From Pirellulales bacterium (lineage in GTDB: Bacteria; Planctomycetota; Planctomycetia; Pirellulales; JANQPP01): a DNA stretch of 64,000 nucleotides. Below are positions 36,995-46,825 of this stretch, in pieces. A program made the position numbers and the translations under genes. Positions within the stretch are counted from its first letter, which is position 1; each line of letters starts with the position of its first letter. The notes under the pieces were generated by a model. The model did not search any database, was not told where the DNA came from, and worked only from the letters and a program-made list of their open reading frames with translations. The DNA lies in contig JANQPP010000051.1 in NCBI GenBank assembly GCA_028289405.1, positions 58,730 to 122,729 on the forward strand, written 5' to 3'.

Positions 36995-37288
36995 ATGGCA
37001 GACGTCGTATTCCACCTGGTGGGCGGACCTTGGGACGGGCAAACCATTTCAACGGCCTCGACGGACGAGGTCAGTGCCAGTTTTGCCCATGCTTTGTTCG
37101 GTATGACGGGTGGGGGGCGAGTGGGCGCCAGCATTCCTCTAGTCTCTCCGGCTCATCAGCAAGCGAACGACGGCTTGCCAGAAGAGGAGCGTCGAGCCGT
37201 ACGTCCTCACGAATACACCATTGCCGAATCAAACTGCCGGAAGGGGCAAGTTGTCCTCGTGGCCCGGCATATCGCCCCGTGCCCTTAG
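36995..37288 (+). CDS. Small hypothetical protein (HLVGGPWDGQ type)
   Basis: A 97-residue soluble protein starting MADVVFHLVGGPWDGQTIST. The opening GGPxDG turn after a beta strand occurs in a group of small uncharacterised bacterial proteins, often phage- or actinobacterial-associated; this is recalled only as a pattern. The rest contains PEEERRAVRPHEYTI, and the last strand is QVVLVARHI. No signal peptide or membrane segment. It lies alone on the plus strand between the giant proteins and the convergent pyrG. No strong ribosome site was seen. The protein-like N-terminus supports it as a gene; function unknown. Confidence 0.65.
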   Translation: MADVVFHLVGGPWDGQTISTASTDEVSASFAHALFGMTGGGRVGASIPLVSPAHQQANDGLPEEERRAVRPHEYTIAESNCRKGQVVLVARHIAPCP

Positions 37289-37410
37289 TTCGCGTTGGTT
37301 GACGGCTGCATGGATCATGTCCGTCGCCAGCGGTGCGTGGTGTCTTCCGAAGTGAGAATCCAAACGGCGCGCAGACGAAACCCGCCTAACGGAGGTTTCC
37401 GCGAACCGAG

Positions 37411-39057
37411 TTACGAAGTCGGCAGCGAGGAGGATGCGCTCGGAACATCGTCATGGGTGGAGTGGCGACGAATCGCGGCTTGAATGAAGCGGGAGAACAG
37501 GGGATGCGCGTCGGTCGGTTTCGATTTGAACTCGGGATGAAATTGCACGGCGATGAACCAGGGATGGCTGGGGATTTCGACAATCTCGACGAGTTTTCCG
37601 TCAGGGCTCGTACCGGTCACGAGCATGCCATGCGCGGCGAATTGCTGGCGGTAGGTGTTGTTGAATTCATAACGATGCCGGTGCCGTTCGCTGAGTGATT
37701 CTGCTTGATAGGCTTCCGCCGCTCGGCTCTCCGGCGTGAGTACCGCCGGCTGGGCACCCAGGCGCATCGTGCCCCCCTTGTCAGTCATGGTCTTCTGTTC
37801 GTCCAACAGACAGATGACCGGATGGGGTGTGTCTTTGTCGAATTCAGTGGAATTCGCCTCCGCGAGTCCGGCGACGTTTCGAGCAAACTCGATGACGGCG
37901 CACTGCATGCCCAAGCAAATGCCGAAGAAGGGAATGCCTTTCTCGCGCGCGAAGCGGATCGTTTCCACTTTCCCTTCAATGCCCCGTTCTCCAAAGCCGC
38001 CCGGAACGAGGATCCCGTCAAAGCCGCCCAGCGATCGTTCCGGGCCCTCGCGCTCGATCTGTTCGCTTTCGATACTTTGGATGCGGATCTGCGCGCGGTG
38101 CGCGATCCCGGCATGGTCCAGGGACTCATAAATCGATTTGTAGGCATCGCGATGGCGGGCATACTTCCCCACCACGGCAATGCTGATCTCGCAGTCGGGA
38201 TTGCGCAGGCGATGCAACAGATCGCGCCAGTCTTCCAGGTCGTGCGTGCCGACGTTCAAGCCGAGCCTCTGGGCGATGAGCTCGTCCAATTCATTTTCCA
38301 TCAGGCTCAAAGGAACCTCGTAGATCGAAAAATCCTTGTCCCTTTCCTCGATCACCGCTTGCAGCGGGACATTGCAAAACAGCGCGATCTTTTCGCGGTC
38401 TTCACGGGGGATAGGCCGTTCGCTGCGACAAATCAAAATATCGGGTTGGATACCGATTTCACGAAGCTGGCCCACGGAATGCTGCGTCGGTTTCGTTTTC
38501 AATTCCCCCGCCGCCTTGAGGTAGGGCACCAGTGTGAGATGGATATAAAGGCAGTTTTCCTTACCCACGTCGATGGAAAACTGGCGAATCGCCTCCAAAA
38601 AGGGCTGGCTTTCGATGTCCCCCACGGTGCCGCCGATTTCCGTGATGACCACGTCCGTTTCGCTTCCCGCCAGCTTCTGAATCACTTTCTTGATTTCATT
38701 CGTGACATGCGGAATAACCTGCACGGTTTTTCCCAAGAATTCCCCTCGGCGTTCCTTGTTGATCACGGAGAGGTAAATCTGCCCGGTCGTATAGTTGGAA
38801 TCGCGTGTGAGGACGCTATGCGTGAACCGTTCGTAATGCCCCAGGTCCAGATCGGTCTCGCTGCCGTCTTCCAATACGTACACTTCCCCATGCTGAAAGG
38901 GGCTCATCGTGCCGGGATCGACATTGATGTAAGGATCCAACTTCTGCATCCGCACGCAAAGCCCCCGGCGTTCCAGCAGCATGCCGATGGAAGCACTAGT
39001 GAGGCCCTTGCCAAGGGAACTGACCACGCCGCCGGTAACGAAAATATGTTTAGTCAT
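37411..39057 (-). CDS. pyrG: CTP synthase
   Basis: Converts UTP, ATP and glutamine to CTP, the last step of pyrimidine nucleotide synthesis. About 548 residues. ATG 39057 gives the invariant start [19 protein letters not shown] with the P-loop-like segment; the frame stays open to 39171 but that part is not conserved. The synthase domain shows [19 protein letters not shown] and [11 protein letters not shown]. The C-terminal class I glutamine amidotransferase domain has FFGICLGMQ with the nucleophilic Cys, and FHPEF with the catalytic His-Glu. It sits between the two halves of the unusual 21-44 kb region but is an ordinary housekeeping gene. carA and pyrF are also in the window, unlinked. Confidence 0.97.
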   Translation of the reverse strand: MTKHIFVTGGVVSSLGKGLTSASIGMLLERRGLCVRMQKLDPYINVDPGTMSPFQHGEVYVLEDGSETDLDLGHYERFTHSVLTRDSNYTTGQIYLSVINKERRGEFLGKTVQVIPHVTNEIKKVIQKLAGSETDVVITEIGGTVGDIESQPFLEAIRQFSIDVGKENCLYIHLTLVPYLKAAGELKTKPTQHSVGQLREIGIQPDILICRSERPIPREDREKIALFCNVPLQAVIEERDKDFSIYEVPLSLMENELDELIAQRLGLNVGTHDLEDWRDLLHRLRNPDCEISIAVVGKYARHRDAYKSIYESLDHAGIAHRAQIRIQSIESEQIEREGPERSLGGFDGILVPGGFGERGIEGKVETIRFAREKGIPFFGICLGMQCAVIEFARNVAGLAEANSTEFDKDTPHPVICLLDEQKTMTDKGGTMRLGAQPAVLTPESRAAEAYQAESLSERHRHRYEFNNTYRQQFAAHGMLVTGTSPDGKLVEIVEIPSHPWFIAVQFHPEFKSKPTDAHPLFSRFIQAAIRRHSTHDDVPSASSSLPTS

Positions 39058-39493
39058 GCGTGTAGAGATCGTGTGAAAAAATGCAGAATTGGCGCCTGAC
39101 GGGGCAGCGTATTTCTCCGGTGACCGCCCCAAATGCGACCGCGCCACCCCACGCGAATCCATGCCGAGCATGGAAAACGTAGACCGCGAACGGCATTCGG
39201 GCGAGATATCCTTCGTCCACTGGCCAGTTTAGCAAACACGGACGTCGCGTCGAGGCACGCCCAGGTAGGCGGGGAACATCGAATAGACCGGCGATTTGCC
39301 TCTCGCGGCATCGTGAACTAGGTTTTCCATGAGAGGCGGAAAGTCTGATTTCGCCTCTCCGTACATCGATCTCCATCGTCATTCGACGCGCGAATTTGGC
39401 TGGAAGCGGCCACCAAGGGCCGGGCGTTTGGGACGCATGTTCCCGAGCCTCTCCGCCGCCGCGCGCTACTACAATTTCACCGCTGGGAAGAAC
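39058..39493. promoter_or_regulatory. Divergent control region between pyrG and the coiled-coil gene
   Basis: A stretch of 436 bases without a convincing gene. The coiled-coil frame is open back to 39329 but its first 55 codons look non-coding. Promoters of pyrG and of the coiled-coil/SUMF1/GTPase/GAP1 run should lie here; no specific site was recognised. Confidence 0.4.
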
Positions 39494-40267
39494 ATGGCTG
39501 CATCCGTTGAGCAATCGCCCGTCATGAATTTGCGCGGCCTCGACGCGATTTCCTCTTCGATCGCCGAATTGCGGCAACAGGCGGAGGCGTTCGCGGGCTT
39601 CGTGACGGAACAACTCACGAGCTTGGAAACACGGCATACGGCGCTGGAAGAACGCGAAGCGCAGCTCCGGCAGCGTATCGAAGAGACTTCCGGTCGGAAG
39701 TCCGAACTCGAGGAGGAACGCCAAAAGCTGGAAGCGGAACGGCTGAGCTTGCGAGAGAACGCCGATTCCTCGGAAGCCAAGTGGCAGGAGCGTGAAGCGG
39801 AACTCCAAGGCCAACTAGAAAAAATGCATCAAGAATTGCAGCAGGCGCGTGATGAATTGGCCGAGCTGCATTCATCTCCTCAAGACAATCCCACGGGAGA
39901 TTCCAATCTTCCTGAATGGGAAGAAGAGCGCCTGGAACTCGAAAGCGAATTGGAATTAGTGCGCACGCGTGCCGCGGAACTCAACGAAGAGCTTGAAGAA
40001 CAACGCCGCCAACTTGCCTCGGAACGGGAAGAGGCGAGTAAAGAGCTGGGGCAGATGAAACGCGTGCTCGAACAACAGGCCACGCTGTTGGCCGAAAAAG
40101 AAGAAATGGCGAGCACACGGGACACGGTGCCTAACGCTGGTTCCGCCGATGACGGACGGCAAGGGGCGCCTGCCGCCGATCCCATTCTCGGTTCCGTGAT
40201 GGCCCAGTTTGAAATGTTACAACGGGACGCGGTGCGCCGGCGTGCGAAGCATCGGGCGCAGGCCTGA
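39494..40267 (+). CDS. Coiled-coil protein, probably first gene of GTPase module
   Basis: A 257-residue soluble protein. ATG 39494 was chosen because GGGAAGAAC precedes it. From about residue 20 to 205 it is almost pure heptad repeat, rich in Glu, Gln, Arg and Leu (REAQLRQRIEETSGRKSELE, SELELVRTRAAELNEELEEQ), so a long dimeric coiled coil is expected. The C-terminal 30 residues (ILGSVMAQFEMLQRDAVRRR) form a basic helix. No enzymatic domain. It lies 108 bases before the SUMF1-like gene in the same direction; a shared transcript is likely but not certain. It may tether or oligomerise the other members of the module. Confidence 0.83.
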   Translation: MAASVEQSPVMNLRGLDAISSSIAELRQQAEAFAGFVTEQLTSLETRHTALEEREAQLRQRIEETSGRKSELEEERQKLEAERLSLRENADSSEAKWQEREAELQGQLEKMHQELQQARDELAELHSSPQDNPTGDSNLPEWEEERLELESELELVRTRAAELNEELEEQRRQLASEREEASKELGQMKRVLEQQATLLAEKEEMASTRDTVPNAGSADDGRQGAPAADPILGSVMAQFEMLQRDAVRRRAKHRAQA

Positions 40268-40375
40268 AAAGTCCGAGGCAAACCCCTGGCGTGGCTTCGC
40301 ACGAGTCGGTTCGGAGCGGCGTATCTTCGCCAAGATTCCAAAGATCTCTAGCTAGTATCGTTTACGAGGGCATCT

Positions 40376-41671
40376 ATGCGTTGGAGTCGATATCTCACTG
40401 ACTGGCGGGTCGCGTTGGTCGCATCGCTCGCCGTGGTCCTGTTGGCCACCCCATTCGTGGGTTGGTCTGGCATAGCATACGGATGCGTGGCGGGCGTGCT
40501 GAGCTGGGGTTCGGGACTTTTGGCGCGACGAAAACTCGGCCGTGAGTCATCTGGCGAGGGCGAATCCCCTCCCGAGAATACGCCACCCGGCGCGGTAGCC
40601 GCTAAACCAGTTGAACCGCCGCCGCCATCGTTTGATACCAGCGACGTTGGCTCGCTGGTAGAGGAAATGATCTATCAATCGCGGTACGCGCTCCTCTTGC
40701 GACGACAGTTGATTTCCAATTTGACGCGAGACCAACTGGAACGCACCAAGCAAGCCTTGGCGGACGGGATGGCGTTTCTCCCCGAGGGTGATGTCGTGTT
40801 GCAGACCGCGGATACCATCGACGGGTCGGGCGAGCTGGAGGATGGGCCCGGGATTGCCGCGCGGGGGACCGTGGTCCATGTGGGACAGGTGTTCGTGGAC
40901 CGCCACCAGGTCACGAACCGTCAGTATCAGCAATTCGTCGCTGCCGGGGGGTACGAACAAATGGCCATCTGGCAGCCGGAAATTTGGGCCGGAGTGTTGG
41001 ACTTTGTTGACCGCACGGGCTGTCCGGGGCCGCGGTTTTGGACCGACGGAAATTCCCCGACCGGCAAGGAAGACCATCCCGTGGTGGGGATCTGTTGGTA
41101 CGAGGCGGCTGCTTACGCTCGGTGGGTGGGAAAACGTTTGCTCACGGATGCCGAGTGGGTCAAAGCGGCCTGTTGGCCCGTCGCGCTGGGACAAAACAGT
41201 CACGTGCAAAGACGGTATCCCTGGGGGGATGCCATGGACTACGAGAAAGCAAACTTGTGGGCCAGCGGCAGGAGCGGGACCGTCTCCGTTCAGGAATTCT
41301 CCGATGGCGTGAGCGTCGGCGGGTGTTATCAGTTCGTCGGCAATGTATGGGAATGGACCGCCACCAATTTCACCGGAGCCAACACCACCTACGGCAAATT
41401 GACGCTTCCCGTACCGATGAAGAGCGTCCGTGGTGGGGCCTTTGATACGTACTTCGACAACCAAGCCACTTGCCAGTTCCAAACGGGAGAGAGCCTGTTG
41501 GCCCGCAAACACAATGTCGGTTTTCGTTTGGCCGTGAATGCTGCCGATCTGATGCTGGAGCCGGAGGCGCAGCCCGTTCCTTTGCAGGAACCCGAACCGG
41601 ACCACTCCGCTGAATTGACGACTCCCGAGTTAACATCCGCCCCTGTCGAGGCCGAGGAGATCCACGGATGA
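40376..41671 (+). CDS. Membrane-anchored SUMF1/FGE-like protein, catalytic Cys absent
   Basis: A 431-residue protein. Two hydrophobic segments (about 11-30 and 31-46) anchor it, a Pro-rich linker follows, and a formylglycine-generating-enzyme-like (SUMF1) fold covers about 155-395. Fold landmarks are VFVDRHQVTNRQYQQFV, PVVGICWYEAAAYARWVGKR, the NVWEWT hallmark at about 322 and HNVGFRLA. In active FGE the segment after this hallmark carries two copper-binding cysteines in the pattern GGSxxC-x4-C; here it reads RGGAFDTYFDNQ, with T358 and Q363 at those positions. So it is unlikely to activate the sulfatases in this window. The stop overlaps the GTPase start (ATGA). A binding or signalling role is more likely. 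Confidence 0.88.
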   Translation: MRWSRYLTDWRVALVASLAVVLLATPFVGWSGIAYGCVAGVLSWGSGLLARRKLGRESSGEGESPPENTPPGAVAAKPVEPPPPSFDTSDVGSLVEEMIYQSRYALLLRRQLISNLTRDQLERTKQALADGMAFLPEGDVVLQTADTIDGSGELEDGPGIAARGTVVHVGQVFVDRHQVTNRQYQQFVAAGGYEQMAIWQPEIWAGVLDFVDRTGCPGPRFWTDGNSPTGKEDHPVVGICWYEAAAYARWVGKRLLTDAEWVKAACWPVALGQNSHVQRRYPWGDAMDYEKANLWASGRSGTVSVQEFSDGVSVGGCYQFVGNVWEWTATNFTGANTTYGKLTLPVPMKSVRGGAFDTYFDNQATCQFQTGESLLARKHNVGFRLAVNAADLMLEPEAQPVPLQEPEPDHSAELTTPELTSAPVEAEEIHG

Positions 41672-42582
41672 GCAAGAATGCCGTACTTGATCTGGAATCA
41701 TATCGCCTGGCCAACTATGCCGTGCAAGTCCCTTGCTACATCTGCGACGGGGGAAATGCCTTCGACGCGGAGTTGTGCCGCCACTGTTTCGCCCCGATGG
41801 CGATTGCCCATCAAGCGGCAGGCCAGGACGTGGAGCCGCTGCTCGTGGCCACGATCGGTGCCAGCGGCGCGGGAAAAACCGTCTACTTGGGCATGCTGAT
41901 GGACATGCTCTCCCGCCGTCCGGAAAGGCTGCAATTGCTGGCCCGGGGCGCCTTTTCCCTAACACTTCAGCAACTCGCCGTGGAAGCCTTGGCAACCTGC
42001 GAATTCCCCACGAAAACTCCTAGCGAACCCGATCGCTGGAATTGGGTGCATTGCCAGGTCCGCGGCCCCAAGCAACGCCGCGCCGTCGAACTGATCATGC
42101 CGGATATCGCGGGTGAAGCTTTGCTCGAAGAAATCGAGCATCCCCATAGCTATCCCGTGATTCGTTCCTTCTTACTAAAATCCTCGGCGATCCTGCTGTT
42201 GGTCGACGGAGCCCGCTTGCACGAAGGAGGGCGGGATCAAGACTACTTCGTGATGAAGTTGCTCACGTATCTTTCGGAACTTGGCGACAAGAATGGCAAA
42301 AAGACGGGCCGCGATCGTCCGCTGGCACTTCTGCTCAGCAAAGCCGACCAAAGTGAGGAGGCGTTCGAGGATCCTGCTGGGTACGCCAAACGCCATGCCA
42401 GCGGGTTATGGCAACATTGCCAGGAACGGTTTCCCGAGCATCAGTTTTTCGCGACCGGAGTTGCTGGAACCTGTGCTTTTCGCAACAGCATGGGAGAGGG
42501 ACGCGTGAGAATTCCCTTGCGTGTTGAACCTCGCGGCATCGTCGAGCCATTCGAATGGATCATCGGTCGGCTGAAGACCTAG
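41668..42582 (+). CDS. Zinc-ribbon TRAFAC-like GTPase of GAP1 module
   Basis: A 304-residue predicted GTPase. The N-terminus has a CxxC-x10-CxxC zinc ribbon (C23, C26, C37, C40). The P-loop is GASGAGKT (64-71), a DxxG-like PDIAGE stands in the switch-II place, ILLLVDGA is a core strand, and LLSKAD is the likely base-specificity motif. This agrees with GTPases paired with GAP1-type proteins in NTP-dependent conflict systems (double-GTPase-like group). No membrane segment. It is translationally coupled to the pseudo-FGE before it (4-base overlap) and is followed after 86 bases by the GAP1-like gene. The likely job is a nucleotide-dependent switch for those partners; that is inference. Confidence 0.83.
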   Translation: MSKNAVLDLESYRLANYAVQVPCYICDGGNAFDAELCRHCFAPMAIAHQAAGQDVEPLLVATIGASGAGKTVYLGMLMDMLSRRPERLQLLARGAFSLTLQQLAVEALATCEFPTKTPSEPDRWNWVHCQVRGPKQRRAVELIMPDIAGEALLEEIEHPHSYPVIRSFLLKSSAILLLVDGARLHEGGRDQDYFVMKLLTYLSELGDKNGKKTGRDRPLALLLSKADQSEEAFEDPAGYAKRHASGLWQHCQERFPEHQFFATGVAGTCAFRNSMGEGRVRIPLRVEPRGIVEPFEWIIGRLKT

Positions 42583-42668
42583 GCCGTGCCACATCCATTG
42601 TTGACACCCTGTGATAGAGCGGAAGAAAAGGATACATACGTCCCGCCGAAGCAGCCTAGTCGGTCACC

Positions 42669-43952
42669 ATGCAGATCCCACAAGCAATTTTCACTTCGGC
42701 TCAAACTTCGCGTTCTGGAGGCTATCAACTCGTCGCGCAAAGCCCGGACATGAGCGAGGAGGATGCCCGCGAATTGTCCGTCTGGGGGCCATCTCACGAT
42801 TCCCTGCTAGAAGAGCAGGGACATTGCGTGAGCGTGAATTTTCATTTCCTGTCGTCAGGGCGGGCGGCCATATCCCGCACCACTTTGGCCGGGCAGGAGT
42901 ATAGTGGCCGGACGGGCCAGCGAGTGCATACGCATTTTCTCGTGGTGCACTCCGAAGCTTTGCAGCGGTTTTCGAACAATCCGTTTTCGATCGTGCGCGC
43001 CGCCGTCGCTCAAGGCGCGTTGGAAGTTTCGAGCCATGTTCCTCGCGAGTTGCCCGCGCTGCGTTTGTTGGGGCGAGGCGCCATACTCGATCCGTCCGCC
43101 GTGCAAAAGGTCGCGACACAAGTGGGCGCGAAGGCATTGGCGTCGCTCGTGCAGATGATTCAGCAGGGCGCCAATTTGGGAATCATCCTAAAGGGGAACG
43201 CGGCACCACTTTTTACGGCGATCGTGAATTGCCTGCCACTGAAAGACCGTCTGCAAGTTTCGTTTTCCACGGGGTTGCGGATTTCTCCCCGCCGGCCATT
43301 TCAGTTCATGCTCGTACCGCCGGAGGCATCGCCCCGGAGGACGCATCTTCGCGGCATGAACATGGAACTGGTGAACCTCGCCGACCAAGCTGCCACATCA
43401 TTTCCTCCTTTGACCGGCTGGGGGCAAGAGTTGTTCGAGTGCCTCCAAGCTCCCAGCTTGGGAGATTTGGAAGCTCGCTTAAAAGGGGAAGACGAGCGTC
43501 CAATCGATCCGGTGCCGGATATTCGTTCACGTGTCACCTCCCGGGAACCTCGCGGCTTTGACGCGGCGACCGAAGCGGACAAGCATCGTGGCGGAGTCGC
43601 CCTGGCCAACGCTGCCACCATGGCAGAGGCGGCGGAAGAGCCACCGGCCATTTTGCCGATTCGCTCATTTTCCAACCTACTGGAAGAGCGAAGCGTCACG
43701 GAGCCGCTCGATGCCTGCGTTTCCGACGCCATGACCGAAGGCGGAGAAGCTCTTCGCCGCTTGAAAGCGATTTGGCACCATCTGCATCGGGAATTTGGCG
43801 CTGACGTGATCGACCCGGTCCGCGCGAAATACGTGGGTGATATCGTCCAAGTTTGGAAGACTTATCTGGCCAGCCCCAACTCAGACGCGACTCGGGCTGG
43901 CTATGCGCTCGAAGTTCTCGAGATCCTCTTTGAATCACCGGGTTCCGAATAG
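42669..43952 (+). CDS. GAP1-like GTPase-associated protein
   Basis: A 427-residue soluble protein matching the N-terminal and middle parts of GTPase-associated protein 1 (GAP1) as remembered: an opening beta-rich domain with QIPQAIFTSAQTSRSGGYQL and GYQLVAQSPDMSEEDAREL, then RVHTHFLVVHSEAL, and a helical middle with FTAIVNCLPLKDRLQVSFST followed by GLRISPRRPFQF. In known systems GAP1 proteins are encoded next to a GTPase and are thought to regulate or be regulated by it. The C-terminal third (about 290-427) is helical and variable. It is the last gene of the coiled-coil, SUMF1-like, GTPase, GAP1 run and ends 81 bases from the convergent carA stop. The family name is moderately certain; the gene itself is clear. 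Confidence 0.8.
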   Translation: MQIPQAIFTSAQTSRSGGYQLVAQSPDMSEEDARELSVWGPSHDSLLEEQGHCVSVNFHFLSSGRAAISRTTLAGQEYSGRTGQRVHTHFLVVHSEALQRFSNNPFSIVRAAVAQGALEVSSHVPRELPALRLLGRGAILDPSAVQKVATQVGAKALASLVQMIQQGANLGIILKGNAAPLFTAIVNCLPLKDRLQVSFSTGLRISPRRPFQFMLVPPEASPRRTHLRGMNMELVNLADQAATSFPPLTGWGQELFECLQAPSLGDLEARLKGEDERPIDPVPDIRSRVTSREPRGFDAATEADKHRGGVALANAATMAEAAEEPPAILPIRSFSNLLEERSVTEPLDACVSDAMTEGGEALRRLKAIWHHLHREFGADVIDPVRAKYVGDIVQVWKTYLASPNSDATRAGYALEVLEILFESPGSE

Positions 43953-44033
43953 GGCACGTCGTCCCAGTGACTCTACACACCGCGAGAAACCCAGCGCGGT
44001 AATCGGAAGGCAAAACGCGCGTTAGCGAAATCT

Positions 44034-45176
44034 TTAAGCTTGCCGGTGTTCGGCGATGAGCCGGCGGAACTCGCCAAACAAATACTGGCTGTCGTGCGGG
44101 CCCGCCGATGCTTCCGGATGGTATTGCACGCTGAAGATCGGTTTCTCCCGATGCCGCACTCCCTCCACGGTATCGTCGTTCAAGTTGCGGTGCGTGACTT
44201 CCAATTCGTCGGGCAGCCCTTGCTCTTCGACTGCGAAGCCGTGATTTTGCGAAGTGATTTCTACCCGATTTGACCGCAGGTTCAACACCGGCTGGTTCGC
44301 GCCGCGATGTCCAAATTTGAGCTTGAAGGTCTTGGCGCCGAAGGCTTGTGACAGCAATTGATGTCCCAGGCAGATGCCAAAGATCGGCAAGCGTTCGCTG
44401 ACACCTCGAATCGTTCGCACGGCATATTCCAAAGGCTCGGGATCGCCCGGGCCGTTGGAAAGGAATACCGCGTCCGGTTCCCGCACCAATACCTCGTCGG
44501 CGGTCGCGGTTCCCGGCATGACGGTCACGCGGAATCCCTCGTCATGGAGATGACGGGGAATATTCCACTTCATGCCATAATCCAGCGCCACGACATGTGG
44601 CCGCTCGGACCCGACTGTCGATTCCTCATCCTCGCTGGAAAACTTCGACCACTTGCTCAGCGGCTCCGTCCATTCGTGTGGCGCTTCCCCGATGACCTCT
44701 TGCACCAAATCCCGGCCCACGAGTCCGGGGGTTTGCCGCGCCTTGGAGACCAAGGAATCCACGTCTCCATCGACCGTGGACAATATCCCCTTGAGCGCTC
44801 CGTGTTCGCGGATGCGGCGGACCAACGCGCGGGTATCGATTTCCGCGATCGCCACCACGCCGTGTTCCTGGAGATACGCTTCCAAGGTCGCGTCCGCCCG
44901 AAAGTTGCTGGCTTCGCGGCTCAGATGTCGCACCACGAAACCGGCCAAGCGGGGCCGGGCACTTTCCAGGTCTTCCCCGTTGACGCCGTAATTCCCGATT
45001 TCGGGATACGTCATCGTGACGATTTGTCCCCGGTAGCTGGGATCGGTGAGGATCTCCTGGTATCCGGTCATCGACGTGTTGAAACATACCTCGCCCGTAG
45101 TTTCGCCCGAAGCACCAATCGAGATTCCCTGGAAACTAGAACCATCTTCCAGGGCAAGTATTGCCCGTGACTGCAT
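44034..45176 (-). CDS. carA: Carbamoyl-phosphate synthase small subunit
   Basis: Glutaminase subunit that supplies ammonia for carbamoyl phosphate, feeding pyrimidine and arginine synthesis. About 380 residues. ATG 45176 is chosen (GGGAG about 9 bases upstream); an in-frame GTG at 45203 is the alternative. The N-terminal domain shows LEDGSSFQG, GEVCFNTSMTGYQEILTDPS and the C-terminal amidotransferase domain FGICLGHQLL (nucleophilic Cys) plus YHPEASAGPHD (His-Glu). carB is not adjacent, so the two subunits are encoded apart, as is common in planctomycetes. It faces the GAP1-like gene convergently. Confidence 0.97.
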   Translation of the reverse strand: MQSRAILALEDGSSFQGISIGASGETTGEVCFNTSMTGYQEILTDPSYRGQIVTMTYPEIGNYGVNGEDLESARPRLAGFVVRHLSREASNFRADATLEAYLQEHGVVAIAEIDTRALVRRIREHGALKGILSTVDGDVDSLVSKARQTPGLVGRDLVQEVIGEAPHEWTEPLSKWSKFSSEDEESTVGSERPHVVALDYGMKWNIPRHLHDEGFRVTVMPGTATADEVLVREPDAVFLSNGPGDPEPLEYAVRTIRGVSERLPIFGICLGHQLLSQAFGAKTFKLKFGHRGANQPVLNLRSNRVEITSQNHGFAVEEQGLPDELEVTHRNLNDDTVEGVRHREKPIFSVQYHPEASAGPHDSQYLFGEFRRLIAEHRQA

Positions 45177-45335
45177 GCGAGGAATCTCCCGACGAAACAC
45201 CACGTGGAAAGCAAGAAGCCGCCGAACCCGGCTCGAAAATCGGCGCGGATTTCGATCACCGTGTACGAGGATACCATCCCAACCGCAGGCCTCCTAGGAG
45301 GGGGCATACTGCGAGCATGGACGCGACGCCGCCAT

Positions 45336-46604
45336 TCAAGAGACGGCTACCGGCGGCGTCAAACTCCCGGCTTGAGACTCAAGGCACCGGCCAATCTGCC
45401 GCACAGCCTGCCGCAGGCGGTTTTCGTTTTCCACCAAGGCCAGCCGCAGGTGCCCTTCTCCTCCGGGGCCAAATCCGCTGCCCGGGCTGAGTGCCACGTC
45501 GCCGTATTCGAGCAACATCGTGGCGAACTGGATGGAGTCCATCTGTTCCCGCCAGGGTGACGGAATTTTGGCCCACACAAACATGCCCGCCCGGGGAGGC
45601 GTGACGTCCCAGCCAATCCGCTGGAGCCCTTCGCAGAGGACGTCACGCCGCTGCTGGTAGATGCGGGCTTGCTCCTCGACATACGCTTCGGTATGCCGAA
45701 GGGCGACGATCGCGGCGATTTGAATCGGCTCGAACATGCCGTAATCGTAGTAGCCCTTGATCGTGGCCAGCGCCCGAACCATTTCCGAATTTCCGGCACA
45801 ATAGCCGACGCGCCAGCCGGCCATGTTGTAGCCCTTGCTCATGGTGGTGAACTCCACGCCCACGTCGCGCGCTCCCGGCGCTGCCAGAAAACTGGGCGGC
45901 TGGTAGCCGTCAAATGCTACGTCGGCGTAGGCGAAATCACTGATGACCATGAATTCGTATTTCTTGGCCAGCCGCACGAGATCCACGTAAAACTCCGGCT
46001 CCACGGTCACGGAGGAGGGGTTATGCGGATAGTTGACGATCAACAGCTTCGGCTTGGGATACAGGTGCTGGCACGTGTAGGCGATGTTGGAGAGGAATTT
46101 TTCGCAGTCGGCCACTTCCAAAGTGATCGCGTTCCCCGCCGCCAACGCCACGCCATAGACATGGACGGGAAAATAAGGTGAAGGCACGATCGCCGTGTCT
46201 CCCGGCCCCATCAGTGCCAGGCACATGTGGCTAAAACCCTCTTTGGATCCGAGACATACGATCGTCTCGGAATCGGGATCGAGCCGCACTCCGTAGCGCT
46301 TGTAATATTTGCTGGCCAACTCCCGCCGCAGGTTCAAGAGCCCCGCGGATTTGCTGTAGCCGTGTGTCGATTTGCTCCGCGCGGCTTCGGCCAGTTTCTC
46401 GATGACCACATCGTGCGGCGGGTCCGAGGGATTTCCCATGCCCAAATCGATGACGTCGTCCCCAGCGCGGCGTTTCTCGTACAGGACGCGATTGATATGG
46501 CCGAACAAATAGGGGGGTAGCCGGTTGACGCGGTCCGCGACTTGGATCGTAAAAGGGCGCGGCCCCTGGTCCGGTGCATCCGATTGCAGATTCTCTGACG
46601 CCAT
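45336..46604 (-). CDS. alaC: AlaC-like pyridoxal-phosphate aminotransferase
   Basis: Class I/II aminotransferase of about 422 residues, very similar in pattern to E. coli AlaC (glutamate-pyruvate aminotransferase) and to LL-diaminopimelate aminotransferases. Landmarks are [48 protein letters not shown], the PLP lysine in [16 protein letters not shown] and [11 protein letters not shown] at the C-terminus. ATG 46604 is chosen because CGGAG lies 8 bases before it; ATG 46610 is also possible. It likely makes alanine from pyruvate, but a lysine-pathway role cannot be excluded from sequence. It stands alone, 159 bases after carA's start. Confidence 0.9.
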   Translation of the reverse strand: MASENLQSDAPDQGPRPFTIQVADRVNRLPPYLFGHINRVLYEKRRAGDDVIDLGMGNPSDPPHDVVIEKLAEAARSKSTHGYSKSAGLLNLRRELASKYYKRYGVRLDPDSETIVCLGSKEGFSHMCLALMGPGDTAIVPSPYFPVHVYGVALAAGNAITLEVADCEKFLSNIAYTCQHLYPKPKLLIVNYPHNPSSVTVEPEFYVDLVRLAKKYEFMVISDFAYADVAFDGYQPPSFLAAPGARDVGVEFTTMSKGYNMAGWRVGYCAGNSEMVRALATIKGYYDYGMFEPIQIAAIVALRHTEAYVEEQARIYQQRRDVLCEGLQRIGWDVTPPRAGMFVWAKIPSPWREQMDSIQFATMLLEYGDVALSPGSGFGPGGEGHLRLALVENENRLRQAVRQIGRCLESQAGSLTPPVAVS

Positions 46605-46825
46605 CCGCATACTCCGCGAAACATCGGCCGCCGGCGGGATAAGCCGGGGCAATTCACTCTGTTGTGCCGGCGAAACCCGTCCGGCTTATGCATTCACTTT
46701 TCGAGACACTCTCTCGATTCTACGGCGCCAGGGCATGCCGTGAAACTGTCCAGCCGTAGGCGATCCACTTCGAGTTGACGATTTTTCTAGTTGTTCGACC
46801 TGTTCCATGCTGTGAGGTTGTGGTT

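Noticed and set aside
37705..39099. Open frame of 464 codons opposite pyrG
   Set aside because: It mirrors a clear CTP synthase codon by codon and has no family features; GC-rich third positions keep the opposite frame open.
40376..41671. Active formylglycine-generating enzyme for the sulfatases
   Set aside because: The two active-site cysteine positions are Thr and Gln, and the protein is membrane anchored and coupled to a GTPase.
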